NCBI GenBank assembly: GCA_018058095.1
Contig: JAGPCO010000072.1
Location: 1 to 40,244 of the forward strand
Direction: 5' to 3'
DNA from: Kofleriaceae bacterium
Lineage (GTDB): Bacteria > Myxococcota_A > Polyangia > Haliangiales > Haliangiaceae
Length of the DNA stretch: 40,244 nucleotides
The notes under the pieces are model-generated. The model did no database searches. It saw only the letters and a program-made list of their open reading frames with translations, and was not told where the DNA came from. Every line of letters starts with the position of its first letter. Position 1 is the stretch's first letter. The translations under genes and the position numbers were made by a program. This document shows, piece after piece, positions 28,419-35,836 of this stretch.

Positions 28419-28709
28419 CAGGCCTGCCTTACGAGCGTCGAGCGGAAAAGGTTTCGTCGGTGCCTGGGGGGTTTCGTCGGGCCACGGGTCGCGGCCGTCG
28501 GGGCACGGTAGGCGCGGGAGTGGCGGATCTCAAGTTTTCCTTTAATTTGCAACTGGTTACAGGCTATGCAGTAAGCCGGGCTACGCCCCAGGCGGTATTT
28601 CGAGGCCCGGGAGGATCTCACTCCGGATCGCCAGAACCGCATCCGCCACGCCTACTTGGCAGGAATCCTCGACACAGCTTTGACGCCCGCCGGGACGTAG
28701 GCAATATCC
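28419..28709. other. Divergent intergenic region with AT-rich patch and possible gene relic
   Basis: This 291-base gap lies between the divergent heme operon and the DUF3052-like gene. It contains the most AT-rich patch nearby (about 28531-28560), including the TTGCAA-N3-GTTACAGGC motif shared with 22190-22207. From 28575 to 28700 the plus strand has an open frame without a start codon that reads protein-like (EDLTPDRQNRIRHAYLAG, then ILDTAL, stop TAG); it may be a degraded gene end. No complete gene or RNA is seen. Confidence 0.4.
28547..28564. promoter_or_regulatory. TTGCAA-N3-GTTACAGGC motif upstream of the heme operon
   Basis: Second copy of the motif described at 22190-22207, with identical spacing, 129 bases from the start of the CX4CH lipoprotein gene. 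TTGCAA itself is palindromic, so direction is not defined. It lies between two divergent genes and could serve either. Confidence 0.35.
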
Positions 28710-29264
28710 ATGGACGCCATGGCCGGGACCACCGAACCGCAGCTGTCGAAGAAACTGGGGATCCGCGACGGCAACAACGTCGTCGTGTTCAACGCACCCC
28801 AGCGGTTCTCGCGCGTGCTCGATCGGGCCGAGGCGGTGCAGGTCTCGCGGGTGTCGCGTCACCTGCGCGCGCTGCCGGTCGACGTGGCGGTGCTGTTCGT
28901 CGATCGGGTCGAGGACCTCGAGCGCCGCTTCCCGGAGGTCACCGCGCGGCTGCACCCGCACGGCGGCCTGTGGGTGGCCTGGCCGCGCCACCGCGGCGAC
29001 GTCACCGAGGTGATGGTGCGTCGGATCGCGCTCGCCGCCGGCATGGTCCACACCCGTGGCGTCGAGTTCGACCAGACCTGGGTCGGCGTGCGCCTGGTCA
29101 TCCGCGAGGAGAACCGCGACGCCGTGGCCTACCGCGCCGCGCCCCCGCCCAAGCTGACCGCGGCGGCCCGGGTCCGTCGCCCGACCGCGCGCGCCCGTCG
29201 CACCACCGCGAGTGGTGGCGCCGGATCGGCGCTGGCCCGCGCCCGCGCCCGCGCCAGCAAGTAG
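28710..29264 (+). CDS. DUF3052-like protein with basic tail
   Basis: A 184-aa cytosolic protein. The core (about residues 10-130) has 'KKLGIRDGNNVVVFNAPQRF', a central 'VDVAVLFVDRVEDLERRF', 'LHPHGGLWVAWPRHR' and 'VEFDQTWVGVRLVIRE', which matches the DUF3052 pattern (small alpha/beta proteins, function unknown, frequent in actinobacteria and myxobacteria). The last 50 residues are Ala/Arg/Lys-rich ('ARVRRPTARARRTTAS', 'ALARARARASK') and may bind nucleic acid. A second ATG three codons in is also possible; no strong ribosome site is present before either. No operon partner: the next gene is convergent. Confidence 0.65.
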   Translation: MDAMAGTTEPQLSKKLGIRDGNNVVVFNAPQRFSRVLDRAEAVQVSRVSRHLRALPVDVAVLFVDRVEDLERRFPEVTARLHPHGGLWVAWPRHRGDVTEVMVRRIALAAGMVHTRGVEFDQTWVGVRLVIREENRDAVAYRAAPPPKLTAAARVRRPTARARRTTASGGAGSALARARARASK

Positions 29265-29280
29265 CCGGCGCCCGCGCCGG

Positions 29281-30159
29281 TCACGGCGTCTGGCTTCGAT
29301 CGGGCCACACCACGGCGCCGGCGTAGCCGACCACGCGGTCGTGGTCGCCGGAGACGTCGCCGCTGGTGTGATGGCCGATGATCTCGACCTGCGGCGCCCG
29401 CGTCAGCGCCGCCGCGTAGGCCAGCAGCATCGCGGCCGGGCGGGCGCCACACATCGAGATGTCGGCGTCGTCGATCACGCGCAGCAGCCCGGCCGGATCG
29501 GCGCCGACCAGCGCGGCCAGCGCCCGCGCGTCGCGCCGCTCGGTCTCGGCCTGGTCCTCGAAGTGGTTCAGATCGGACGACGCCACCAGCAGCACCCGGG
29601 CCGGGCCGCCGGCGGCGCGCACCACGTCGGCCAGCGCCGCGCCGACGCTGGCGCAGGTCGCCGCCGGAAGTCCTCCGCTCACCACCAGCGCGGTCAGCCG
29701 CAGCTGCGGCTGGCGGTGCTGCAGCAGCGGCACCAGCACCTCGATGGCGTGTTCGTCGCGGTGGGCGCCGGCGTCGACCCGGCCGCCCCACGGGGCCAGC
29801 GCCGCCGCCAGCGAGGTGGTCAGCTCGGCGTCGATCGACACCGCGCCGGTCGGCAGCTGCCACGCGCCGGGTGGGGCCAGCGCCAGCGCCGGCCCGACCC
29901 CGGTGTGGTTGGGGCACACGACGATGACCCGGCTCGGGACGGCGACGGCGGACAGGGTCGCCGCGGCCAGCCGTCCCGAGTACATCCAGCCGGCGTGCGG
30001 GCACATCACCCCCAGCGCCAGCGGCGCCGAGGTCGAGGTCGAGGCGAACAGCCGGTCGCACGCCGCTGCCGCCGCCGCGCCGTCGGGATAGAACCGGCCG
30101 GCCACCGCGGCGGGCCGCACCGCCGCCGTCGAGGGAGGTGCCGCGCCGCGTCCGGGCAT
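29281..30159 (-). CDS. MEMO1-family protein (AmmeMemoRadiSam system protein B type)
   Basis: A 292-aa protein of the MEMO1 family. Motifs: 'VAGRFYPDG', 'CPHAGWMYSGRLAA' with H55, 'VVCPNHTGVG' with H85, 'DEHAIEVLVPLLQ', 'SSDLNHFE', and 'DISMCGARPAAML' with the conserved Cys. These His, His and Cys residues correspond to the metal site of the human homologue, which binds copper or iron. In many bacteria the gene sits with a radical-SAM gene and an AMMECR1 gene; neither is visible here, so this is a stand-alone copy. The ATG lies 45 bases from the likely start of the divergent phosphoesterase gene. Function in bacteria is not established; a redox/metal role is plausible. Confidence 0.9.
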   Translation of the reverse strand: MPGRGAAPPSTAAVRPAAVAGRFYPDGAAAAAACDRLFASTSTSAPLALGVMCPHAGWMYSGRLAAATLSAVAVPSRVIVVCPNHTGVGPALALAPPGAWQLPTGAVSIDAELTTSLAAALAPWGGRVDAGAHRDEHAIEVLVPLLQHRQPQLRLTALVVSGGLPAATCASVGAALADVVRAAGGPARVLLVASSDLNHFEDQAETERRDARALAALVGADPAGLLRVIDDADISMCGARPAAMLLAYAAALTRAPQVEIIGHHTSGDVSGDHDRVVGYAGAVVWPDRSQTP

Positions 30160-30204
30160 GAGGCGACCATGCCACGACGCATCGATGTGCGGTATGCCTG
30201 GTCG

Positions 30205-31140
30205 GTGCGCCTCGCCCACTTCTCCGATCTCCACCTCCTGTCCCACGCGGGCGCGCGCTGGCTGCAGTTCGCCAACAAGCGCTGGATCGGGGCGATGAAC
30301 CTCCTGTCCAACCGCGCTCGTCACTACGTCGGCGAGGCGTTCGAGGACATGATCGAGGACCTCAACGGCCAGGGCCTCGACCACGCGGTGTGCACCGGCG
30401 ACGTCACCAACCTGGCCTTCGAGCAGGAGTTCCGCTTCGCGCGTGAGCGGTTCGATCGGCTCCGGCTCGGCCCGCTCGGGGTCACCGTGCTGCCGGGTAA
30501 CCACGACGCCTACGTGGCCGAGGGGATCCCGCACTTCGCCACCGTGTTCGCCGACTACGCCACCCCCGACCCCGGCTGGGTCTGGGGCGAGGGCGACGCC
30601 GCCCCGGGCGAGCCCGAGGACGAGCGGCGCTGGCCCATCGTCCGTGTCCGCGGTGACCTGGCGCTCATCGGCCTGTCGACCAGCCGGGCCACGCCGTGGT
30701 TCACCGCCTACGGCCGGGTCGGCGCCGGCCAGCTGGCCCGCCTGCGCCGGGTCCTGACCGACCCACGCCTGGGCCAGTCGACCCGGGTCGTCGCCATTCA
30801 CCACCCACCGGCCGGTCCGCGCGCGCGCAGCAAGATCCGCGGCCTGCGCGACCACGCCGACTTCGCCGCGGTCATCGCCGAGGCCGGGGCCGAGCTGGTC
30901 ATCCACGGCCACGAGCACCGCAACATGCGCGAGGTCCTGCCCGGCCCGGCCGGCGACGTGCCGGTGCTCGGGGTGCCGTCGGGCACCTATGGCGCCAGCG
31001 ACCCCAGCCGGACCGCGCGCTACCGGGTCATCGAGATCGCTGGCCGACAGGTGGTGTCCGACCACCTGCGGGTCTGGCGGCGCGACGAAAAGGCCTTTGT
31101 CGTCGACGACTCAGCCCCCCCGGCCGTGGCCGCGTCCTAG
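30205..31140 (+). CDS. Calcineurin-like metallophosphoesterase
   Basis: A 311-aa dinuclear-metal phosphoesterase. The five metal/catalytic motifs are in order: 'HFSDLHL' (DxH), 'CTGDVTN' (GD), 'LPGNHDAY' (GNHD), 'VVAIHHPP' (H) and 'VIHGHEHRN' (GHxH). The closest general class is the 3',5'-cyclic-AMP phosphodiesterase/Icc-like and related esterases; the substrate is not readable. I chose the GTG at 30205, which gives the usual short N-terminus (MRLAHFSDLH) and lies 6 bases after TATGCC, a -10-like hexamer; an ATG at 30169 would add 12 residues. It is divergent from the MEMO1-family gene. The region after it to 31332 contains only the promoter of the next operon. Confidence 0.88.
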   Translation: MRLAHFSDLHLLSHAGARWLQFANKRWIGAMNLLSNRARHYVGEAFEDMIEDLNGQGLDHAVCTGDVTNLAFEQEFRFARERFDRLRLGPLGVTVLPGNHDAYVAEGIPHFATVFADYATPDPGWVWGEGDAAPGEPEDERRWPIVRVRGDLALIGLSTSRATPWFTAYGRVGAGQLARLRRVLTDPRLGQSTRVVAIHHPPAGPRARSKIRGLRDHADFAAVIAEAGAELVIHGHEHRNMREVLPGPAGDVPVLGVPSGTYGASDPSRTARYRVIEIAGRQVVSDHLRVWRRDEKAFVVDDSAPPAVAAS

Positions 31141-31229
31141 TTTTGCCACGCTTTCCAGGGAGATAGCGTTGCCGCATGCTGCCGATCTGGTCTGCAGCGC
31201 GCCCGCCATGGATGCGTTAACTATCGAAC

Positions 31230-31257
31230 TTGACAACGGTTTGGTAACTACGATAAC
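31230..31257 (+). promoter_or_regulatory. Sigma-70-like promoter of the aminotransferase-phospholipid operon
   Basis: A perfect TTGACA, a 16-base spacer and GATAAC. The leader would be about 70 bases. Two related 11-12-base sequences, GTTAACTATCGA (31216-31227) and GGTAACTACGA (31243-31253), flank and overlap the promoter and may be a repeated regulator site. Confidence 0.6.
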
Positions 31258-31332
31258 CCCCTGCGCGCTCTTGGCCGGGGACCTTGGGCCCCTGCTTCGC
31301 CGCCGGGGCCGACCCTCGCAAAGGACATCCGC

Positions 31333-32643
31333 GTGACCACTCCCTTCAGCCGTGAAGAAGCCGACGCGCTCGTCGCCAAGGACGAGCAGTACGTCATGCG
31401 CCCGTGGACCCACCCCGCCGGCGAGCCCGTCATCGTCGCCTCGGCCAAGGGCTGCACCATCACCGACGTCCACGGCAAGGAGTACCTCGACTTCACCGCC
31501 GGCTACTTCGTCAACAACGCCGGCCACTGTCACCCGCGGGTGGTCGAGGCCGCGACCAAGCAGCTGACCCAGGTGCTGCAGGTGTCGGGTAAACACGGCA
31601 CGGTGCCGGCCATCCGCCTGGCCGAGAAGCTGGTCCAGCTCGCCCCCAAGGGGCTGGCCCAGGCCTTCTTCTCGACCGGCGGGTCCGAGGCCAACGAGTT
31701 CGCCATGAAGATGGCGCGCCAGGCCGCCGGCAAGACCGACATCGCCTTCCTCGACAACGCCTACCACGGCCTCACCATCGGCGCGCTCGAGGCCTGCGCC
31801 AGCGACAAGTACCGCGACAGCGCCGGCAAGCCGCTGTCGGACCACACGTTCGCCCTGCCCAACGCCTACTGCTACCGCTGCCCGCACGGCCCGGCCGCGA
31901 CCTGCAAGGTCGAGTGCCTCGACGGCGTCGACGCCAAGCTGGCGGCCCGGCCCGAGACCGCGGCCATCATCGCCGAACCGATCCAGTCGGTCGGCGGCAT
32001 CGCCCCGCCGCAGAAGTGGTGGGACCGGCTCGAGCGCATCCGCAAGGATCGCGGCCTCCTGCTCATCGCCGACGAGATCCAGACCGGCCTGGGCCGGACC
32101 GGCAAGATGTTCGCGTGCGAGCACTACGGGCTGTCGCCCGACATCATGACCGGTGGCAAGGGCCTGTCGGGCGGCGTCGGCTCGCTGGCGGTGACCATGG
32201 GCACCAGCGCGGTCATCGCCAAGTTCTTCGGCGGCACCACCCCGACCAGCGGCGGCAACGCGGTGTCGGCCGCCGGCGGCCTCGGCCTGCTCGAGGCCAT
32301 CGCCGAGGACAAGCTCATCGACAACGCGGCCGCCATGGGCCGCTACTTCACCGAGGCGGCGTGGGAGCTGCGCGACCCGTGGATCGGCGACGTCCGCTTC
32401 ACCGGCCTGCTCGGCGGCATCGAGCTGGTCGGCTCGACCGAGACCAAGGCCGTGCTCGACAAGAAGCTGGTCGCCACCATCAAGGACGAGCTGCACGCCG
32501 CCGGCATGCTCATCACCGTGTCGGGCACCTTCGGCAACGTGCTGCGCCTGCAGCCGCCGCTGTGCGTGACCCGGGCCCACATCGACCGCTTCCTGGCGGT
32601 GCTGCGCCCGACCCTGGCCAAGGTGCGGGGAGCCGGCCGATGA
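31333..32643 (+). CDS. Class III PLP-dependent aminotransferase
   Basis: A 436-aa fold-type I aminotransferase. PLP-binding features: 'FSTGGSEANEFAMKMAR' (residues 113-129), 'YHGLTIGAL', 'LLLIADEIQTGLGRTGKMFA' with D247, and the Schiff-base lysine K276 in 'TGGKGLSGG'. A four-cysteine segment 'CYRCPHGPAATCKVEC' (180-195) occurs in a subset of the family. Relatives include 4-aminobutyrate, beta-alanine/taurine-pyruvate and alanine-glyoxylate aminotransferases; specificity cannot be read. GTG start with AAGGA eight bases upstream. Its stop overlaps the start of a CDP-alcohol phosphatidyltransferase gene (ATGA), so it probably prepares an amino alcohol or amino acid for a phospholipid head group; that is inference from context. 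Confidence 0.9.
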   Translation: MTTPFSREEADALVAKDEQYVMRPWTHPAGEPVIVASAKGCTITDVHGKEYLDFTAGYFVNNAGHCHPRVVEAATKQLTQVLQVSGKHGTVPAIRLAEKLVQLAPKGLAQAFFSTGGSEANEFAMKMARQAAGKTDIAFLDNAYHGLTIGALEACASDKYRDSAGKPLSDHTFALPNAYCYRCPHGPAATCKVECLDGVDAKLAARPETAAIIAEPIQSVGGIAPPQKWWDRLERIRKDRGLLLIADEIQTGLGRTGKMFACEHYGLSPDIMTGGKGLSGGVGSLAVTMGTSAVIAKFFGGTTPTSGGNAVSAAGGLGLLEAIAEDKLIDNAAAMGRYFTEAAWELRDPWIGDVRFTGLLGGIELVGSTETKAVLDKKLVATIKDELHAAGMLITVSGTFGNVLRLQPPLCVTRAHIDRFLAVLRPTLAKVRGAGR

Positions 32644-33377
32644 ACCTGTTCGCGCTGCGCGGCCACGTCGACAAGGTCCTGCACCCGATCGTCGCGGCGA
32701 CCGCCCGCCTGCCCATCCACGCCAACACCTGGACCGTCATCGGCGCCGGCCTCGGCCTGCTCGGCGGCGCGGTGCTGTACTACGGCTGGCTGTGGGCCGG
32801 CTTCGCGCTCCTGCTGGTGCGCGGCGTGGTCGATCACATCGACGGCTACAAGGCCCGCAACTTTGGCCAGCGCTCGACCTTCGGCGCCATCATCGACGAC
32901 ACCTGCGACCGCTGGGTCCTCGGCATCATGTTCACCGGCGGCTGCCTGTACGCCGCGCACGACTACCCACACGTCCTCATCGTCCTCGGCGCCGGCATCA
33001 CCGGGGCGCTCACCAACGTCATCATCAAGCTGTCGATCTACGCCGAGGCCCAGCACGACATCTCGCGCGCGACCGGCAAGCTGGGCCACCCGGTCGACGT
33101 GGTCGGGTTGTTCGGCTCGGCCGAGTTCATCATCTACTTCGGCGCTGGCATCTTCGGCTCGGCGGTGACCGGCGACCCGCGCCCGCTCCTGGTCGGGTGC
33201 TGGCTGGTCGCCATCATGTCGCACGTGTCCCTGCTGCAGCGGGTGGTGTTCGCGCGCACGCGCTACCGCCACGACGACCCGGCCAAGCGCGCCGCCGGCC
33301 AGGGCGATCGCGACGGCGAGGGTGACCTGGTCGCGGTCGGTGTCGAGGCCGGCCAGGCCGCTGGCCAGCCTGGGTGA
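32640..33377 (+). CDS. CDP-alcohol phosphatidyltransferase, complete motif
   Basis: A 245-aa integral membrane protein that should transfer a phosphatidyl (or other phospho-alcohol) group from a CDP-activated donor to an alcohol. The family motif is perfect: D68-G-x2-A-R-x8-G82-x3-D86-x3-D90. About six hydrophobic helices surround it ('WTVIGAGLGLLGGAVLYYGW', 'VLIVLGAGITGALTNVIIKL' and others). The C-terminal 40 residues are charged and cytosolic. The ATG overlaps the aminotransferase stop; a second CDP-alcohol transferase gene follows after 13 bases. Known members make phosphatidylglycerophosphate, phosphatidylserine, cardiolipin or phosphatidylinositol; the acceptor here is not known. Confidence 0.9.
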   Translation: MNLFALRGHVDKVLHPIVAATARLPIHANTWTVIGAGLGLLGGAVLYYGWLWAGFALLLVRGVVDHIDGYKARNFGQRSTFGAIIDDTCDRWVLGIMFTGGCLYAAHDYPHVLIVLGAGITGALTNVIIKLSIYAEAQHDISRATGKLGHPVDVVGLFGSAEFIIYFGAGIFGSAVTGDPRPLLVGCWLVAIMSHVSLLQRVVFARTRYRHDDPAKRAAGQGDRDGEGDLVAVGVEAGQAAGQPG

Positions 33378-33390
33378 CCGGGAGCTGGTG

Positions 33391-33996
33391 ATGAACACGC
33401 GCCCGGTGTCCAACCTCAACCCGGCCAACGCGGTCACCGCGTCACGCTTCCTCACGCTGCCGCCGTTCGTGTGGGCGGTCGACCAGGGCAACGTCCAGCT
33501 CGCCACGCTGATGCTCATCGTGTGTGGCCTGCTCGACCTGGTCGACGGCGCCGTGGCCAAGCTGCTGCGCTGCCAGACCCCGTTCGGCGAGGTGTTCGAC
33601 GCCATCGCCGACGGCGTCTGCTATGGCTTCTTCCTCGTCATCCTGCTCGCCTACGGCCTGGCCCCGTGGCCGCCGGTCGCGCTCGTGGTGGTCATGGGCG
33701 CCGCCAACACCGCCATGCGCGCCGCGTACTCGAAGCGGGCCGGCCGCACCACCAACTATCGTAGCTTCGCGATGGAGCGCCTGGTGGCCTACTCGGCGTA
33801 CCTGACCGGCTTCGCGCTGGCCCGGATCGAGGTGAGCTACTTCTACTGGACCTTCGCCGGCCTGATGGCGCTGGTGCTGCTGCACGACGGCAAGCGCATG
33901 CTGCTCGATCCGATCGAGGACGCCGGGCCGGCCACGACCTCGACCGGCACGACGCCTGGTGGGCCGGACCTGGGCGGGCGGGAGGTGGCGGCGTGA
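33391..33996 (+). CDS. Second CDP-alcohol phosphatidyltransferase-like protein
   Basis: A 201-aa membrane protein with the same active-site pattern but one change: D52-G-A-V-A-K57-x8-G66-x3-D70-x3-D74, with Lys replacing the usual Arg of the AR pair. The helix pattern and 'NPANAVTASRFLTLPPFV' N-terminus resemble phosphatidylglycerophosphate and phosphatidylserine synthases. The C-terminus is a Thr/Gly/Pro-rich tail. GGGAG ribosome site 6-9 bases upstream. Two unlike copies of this family side by side suggest either a heteromeric enzyme or sequential reactions. The stop overlaps the following small gene (GTGA). Confidence 0.85.
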   Translation: MNTRPVSNLNPANAVTASRFLTLPPFVWAVDQGNVQLATLMLIVCGLLDLVDGAVAKLLRCQTPFGEVFDAIADGVCYGFFLVILLAYGLAPWPPVALVVVMGAANTAMRAAYSKRAGRTTNYRSFAMERLVAYSAYLTGFALARIEVSYFYWTFAGLMALVLLHDGKRMLLDPIEDAGPATTSTGTTPGGPDLGGREVAA

Positions 33997-34220
33997 TCGT
34001 GTCGCACGAGCACTACCTGTGGTTCTGCGTGCTGGCGGTGGCCATCGTCGCCGCGGCCTGGATCGTCGTCGACGTGGTCCGGCTGCGCCGCGCCCTGGTG
34101 GCGGATCGCCGTCGCGGCGCCGTGCGCGACCAGATCTTCGGCAGCGTCCTCGGCATCATCGTCGGCATCGTCGGGGTCGTCGGCGTCGTGCTGTACCTGC
34201 AGCGCGGCCCGCTCCTGTAG
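33993..34220 (+). CDS. Small two-helix membrane protein
   Basis: A 75-aa protein with two predicted transmembrane helices (about residues 8-27, 'YLWFCVLAVAIVAAAWIVV', and 48-67, 'IFGSVLGIIVGIVGVVGVVL') joined by an Arg-rich loop ('RLRRALVADRRRGAVRDQ'), so both ends probably face the periplasm. The GTG start overlaps the stop of the second phosphatidyltransferase, making it the fourth coupled gene of the operon; a helper or regulatory subunit is possible. I do not recognise a family. Confidence 0.7.
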   Translation: MIVSHEHYLWFCVLAVAIVAAAWIVVDVVRLRRALVADRRRGAVRDQIFGSVLGIIVGIVGVVGVVLYLQRGPLL

Positions 34221-34244
34221 CCGCGTACGCTCGCGCCGGTTCGC

Positions 34245-35135
34245 TCAGGCGTCGCCGGGCCCGGCCGCCAGCGCCAGCGCCTCGCCGTGCGCCAGCACGC
34301 GGACGCGGTCGAGCCCGCGCTGGCCGGCCACGGCGCGCAGCCGGCGCGGCGCCATGCTGGGCGGGCCCAGCCGCAGGTTGACCGTGCCCCAGTGCACCGG
34401 CACCAGCGTGCGCGCGCCCAGGCGCTGGTAGATGTCGAGCGCGCCGTCGGGGTCGATGTGGACCCCGCGATCGAGGCTGCGCCGGCGCCAGCGGTAGTAC
34501 CAGACCGGCAGCATCCCGCCGATCGGCAGCAGGGTGGCGTCGAGGCGGAAGCGCTTGCCGATGTCGTCGAACACCGCGTGGTCGGAGAAGTCGACGTCGC
34601 CGGCGTGGTGGACCGCGTGGCCGCCGTGCTGGATGACGTAGCCGGCGCAGGTCGGGGCGTCGCCCTTACGCCAGCGGCCGTTATCGTGCCGGGTCGGCAC
34701 CACGTGGACCTCGGCCCCGCCGACCTCGAACGCGTCGCCCGCCTCGATCTCGCGCACGGCGCGGAAGCCGAGATCGGCCACGATCGGGCCCGCGCCGCGA
34801 GGGACCACCAGCTCGCAGTCGCGGTCGAGCGCGCCCAGGGTCCACCGGTTGAGGTGATCGACGTGGCTGTGGGTGATCAGCACGGCGTCGACCTGCCCGG
34901 CCTGGCGGGCCCGCCGCCGCCCGAGCGGGTCGATGAGGATCCGGGCCGGGCCCAGCGCCACCGCGGCGGTGGCGTGGCCGAGCCAGGTCACGGCCGGCCC
35001 GGACGGCAGCGCCTGCGGCCCGGGCTGCAGCGCCTGCGGCACGGACTGCGCCTCTGGCCCGGGCTGCGCCTGCGCCCCGGGCGGCGGCGTCAGCGCGGGC
35101 GAAGATCCGTCGTCGGGGATGGCTTGTCGGGCCAC
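34245..35135 (-). CDS. MBL-fold hydrolase of the UlaG / NAPE-PLD-like group
   Basis: A metallo-beta-lactamase-fold hydrolase (296 aa). Motifs: 'VTWLGHATAAV' at the fold entry, 'ITHSHVDHLNR' (HxHxDH metal site), 'VPTRHDNGRWRK', 'VHHAGDVDFSDH' with metal Asp, and 'LVPVHWGTVNL' with the last His. This set fits the L-ascorbate-6-phosphate lactonase/NAPE-phospholipase D-like group. Next to phospholipid-synthesis genes a lipid substrate is attractive but unproven. The first 45 residues are a Pro/Gln/Gly-rich repeat region (PGPQAL, PGPEAQ units) and probably disordered. I chose the GTG at 35135, 6 bases after TATAGC; a TTG at 35156 would add seven residues. Convergent with the small membrane protein gene. 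Confidence 0.85.
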   Translation of the reverse strand: MARQAIPDDGSSPALTPPPGAQAQPGPEAQSVPQALQPGPQALPSGPAVTWLGHATAAVALGPARILIDPLGRRRARQAGQVDAVLITHSHVDHLNRWTLGALDRDCELVVPRGAGPIVADLGFRAVREIEAGDAFEVGGAEVHVVPTRHDNGRWRKGDAPTCAGYVIQHGGHAVHHAGDVDFSDHAVFDDIGKRFRLDATLLPIGGMLPVWYYRWRRRSLDRGVHIDPDGALDIYQRLGARTLVPVHWGTVNLRLGPPSMAPRRLRAVAGQRGLDRVRVLAHGEALALAAGPGDA

Positions 35136-35141
35136 CGGCCT

Positions 35142-35149
35142 GCTATAGC
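35142..35149. promoter_or_regulatory. Shared palindromic -10 (GCTATAGC) for divergent genes
   Basis: GCTATAGC is self-complementary and gives TATAGC on both strands: 6 bases before the MBL-fold GTG on one side and 9 bases before the LysE GTG on the other. Neither gene has a Shine-Dalgarno sequence. Transcription from the same few bases in both directions is possible. Confidence 0.45.
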
Positions 35150-35158
35150 ACGCCAATT

Positions 35159-35791
35159 GTGCTGACGTTCGTGGCGATCGGCGTCGCTGCCGGCATCTTG
35201 ACCGGCATCCCGATCGGGCCGGTCAACGTCGCCGTGATCGACGCCGCCTACCGCCACACCGTGCGCCGGGCCCTGGCGGTCGGCTTCGGCGGCGCGGTCG
35301 CCGACTGCCTGTACGCCACCCTCGGCGTCCTCGGCATCACCCCCATCCTCAAGGCCAACCCGGCCATCCCGCCCATCCTCAACGCGGTCAGCGGCCTGGT
35401 CCTCGTCATCTACGGCGTGCTGACCGCGCGCAGCCGGCCGGTCAGCCCGATCGACAGCGAGGCGCCGCGCTCGCCCAACCCGTCGAAGGAGATGTGGTCG
35501 GGCTTCACCGTCGGTGTCGCCCTCATCTTCCTCAACCCGGCGGCGCTGGTCACCTGGGTCATCATGATCGGCAAGTTCATCCCTGACGCCAGCACCCAGG
35601 AGGGCCTGGCCACCGCCGGCGGCATCCTGGTCGGTAGCTTCCTGTGGTTCAGCCTGGTCGCGTTCCTGACCCACCGCGGCAAGCACCTCCTGGGCGAGAC
35701 CTTCACCTGGATCCCGCGCCTGCTCGGCGTCGGCCTGATCTGCTACGGCCTGTACCTCGAGTACGTCGCGCTGCGCTACTACCTGCTGTAG
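35159..35791 (+). CDS. LysE/RhtB-family amino-acid exporter-like protein
   Basis: A 210-aa inner-membrane protein with about six transmembrane helices. The N-terminus 'GVAAGILTGIPIGPVNVAVIDAAYRH' in outline carries the family's GxxxGPxNxxV feature; 'VGFGGAVADCLYATLGVLGI', 'ALIFLNPAALVTWVIMIG' (the NP motif mid-protein) and 'LLGVGLICYGLYL' follow. Members export basic or neutral amino acids, homoserine lactones or related metabolites; the substrate is unknown. The GTG is preceded at 9 bases by TATAGC and no ribosome site. It converges with the acyltransferase gene, sharing a hairpin whose ends are the two stop codons. Confidence 0.88.
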   Translation: MLTFVAIGVAAGILTGIPIGPVNVAVIDAAYRHTVRRALAVGFGGAVADCLYATLGVLGITPILKANPAIPPILNAVSGLVLVIYGVLTARSRPVSPIDSEAPRSPNPSKEMWSGFTVGVALIFLNPAALVTWVIMIGKFIPDASTQEGLATAGGILVGSFLWFSLVAFLTHRGKHLLGETFTWIPRLLGVGLICYGLYLEYVALRYYLL

Positions 35792-35836
35792 CAGACGCTG
35801 CAAACGCGGCTGCGCCGCGTCGTCAGCGTCCTGCTA
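35789..35836. terminator. Bidirectional hairpin bounded by the stop codons of two convergent genes
   Basis: From the LysE stop (TAGCAGACGCTG) to the acyltransferase stop on the other strand (TAGCAGGACGCTG), the two arms are inverted copies with one extra base. An inner stem ACGCGGC/GCCGCGT closes a 3-base loop. No long T run follows, but it is the only terminator candidate for both genes. The arms belong to the repeat family also found at 38362-38549. Confidence 0.6.

Noticed and set aside
31209-31336. A 42-codon plus-strand frame (starts MDALTIELDNG) whose stop overlaps the aminotransferase GTG
   Set aside because: It has no ribosome site and lies across the best promoter in the region, so most transcripts would lack its start. 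The stop/start overlap may be chance.
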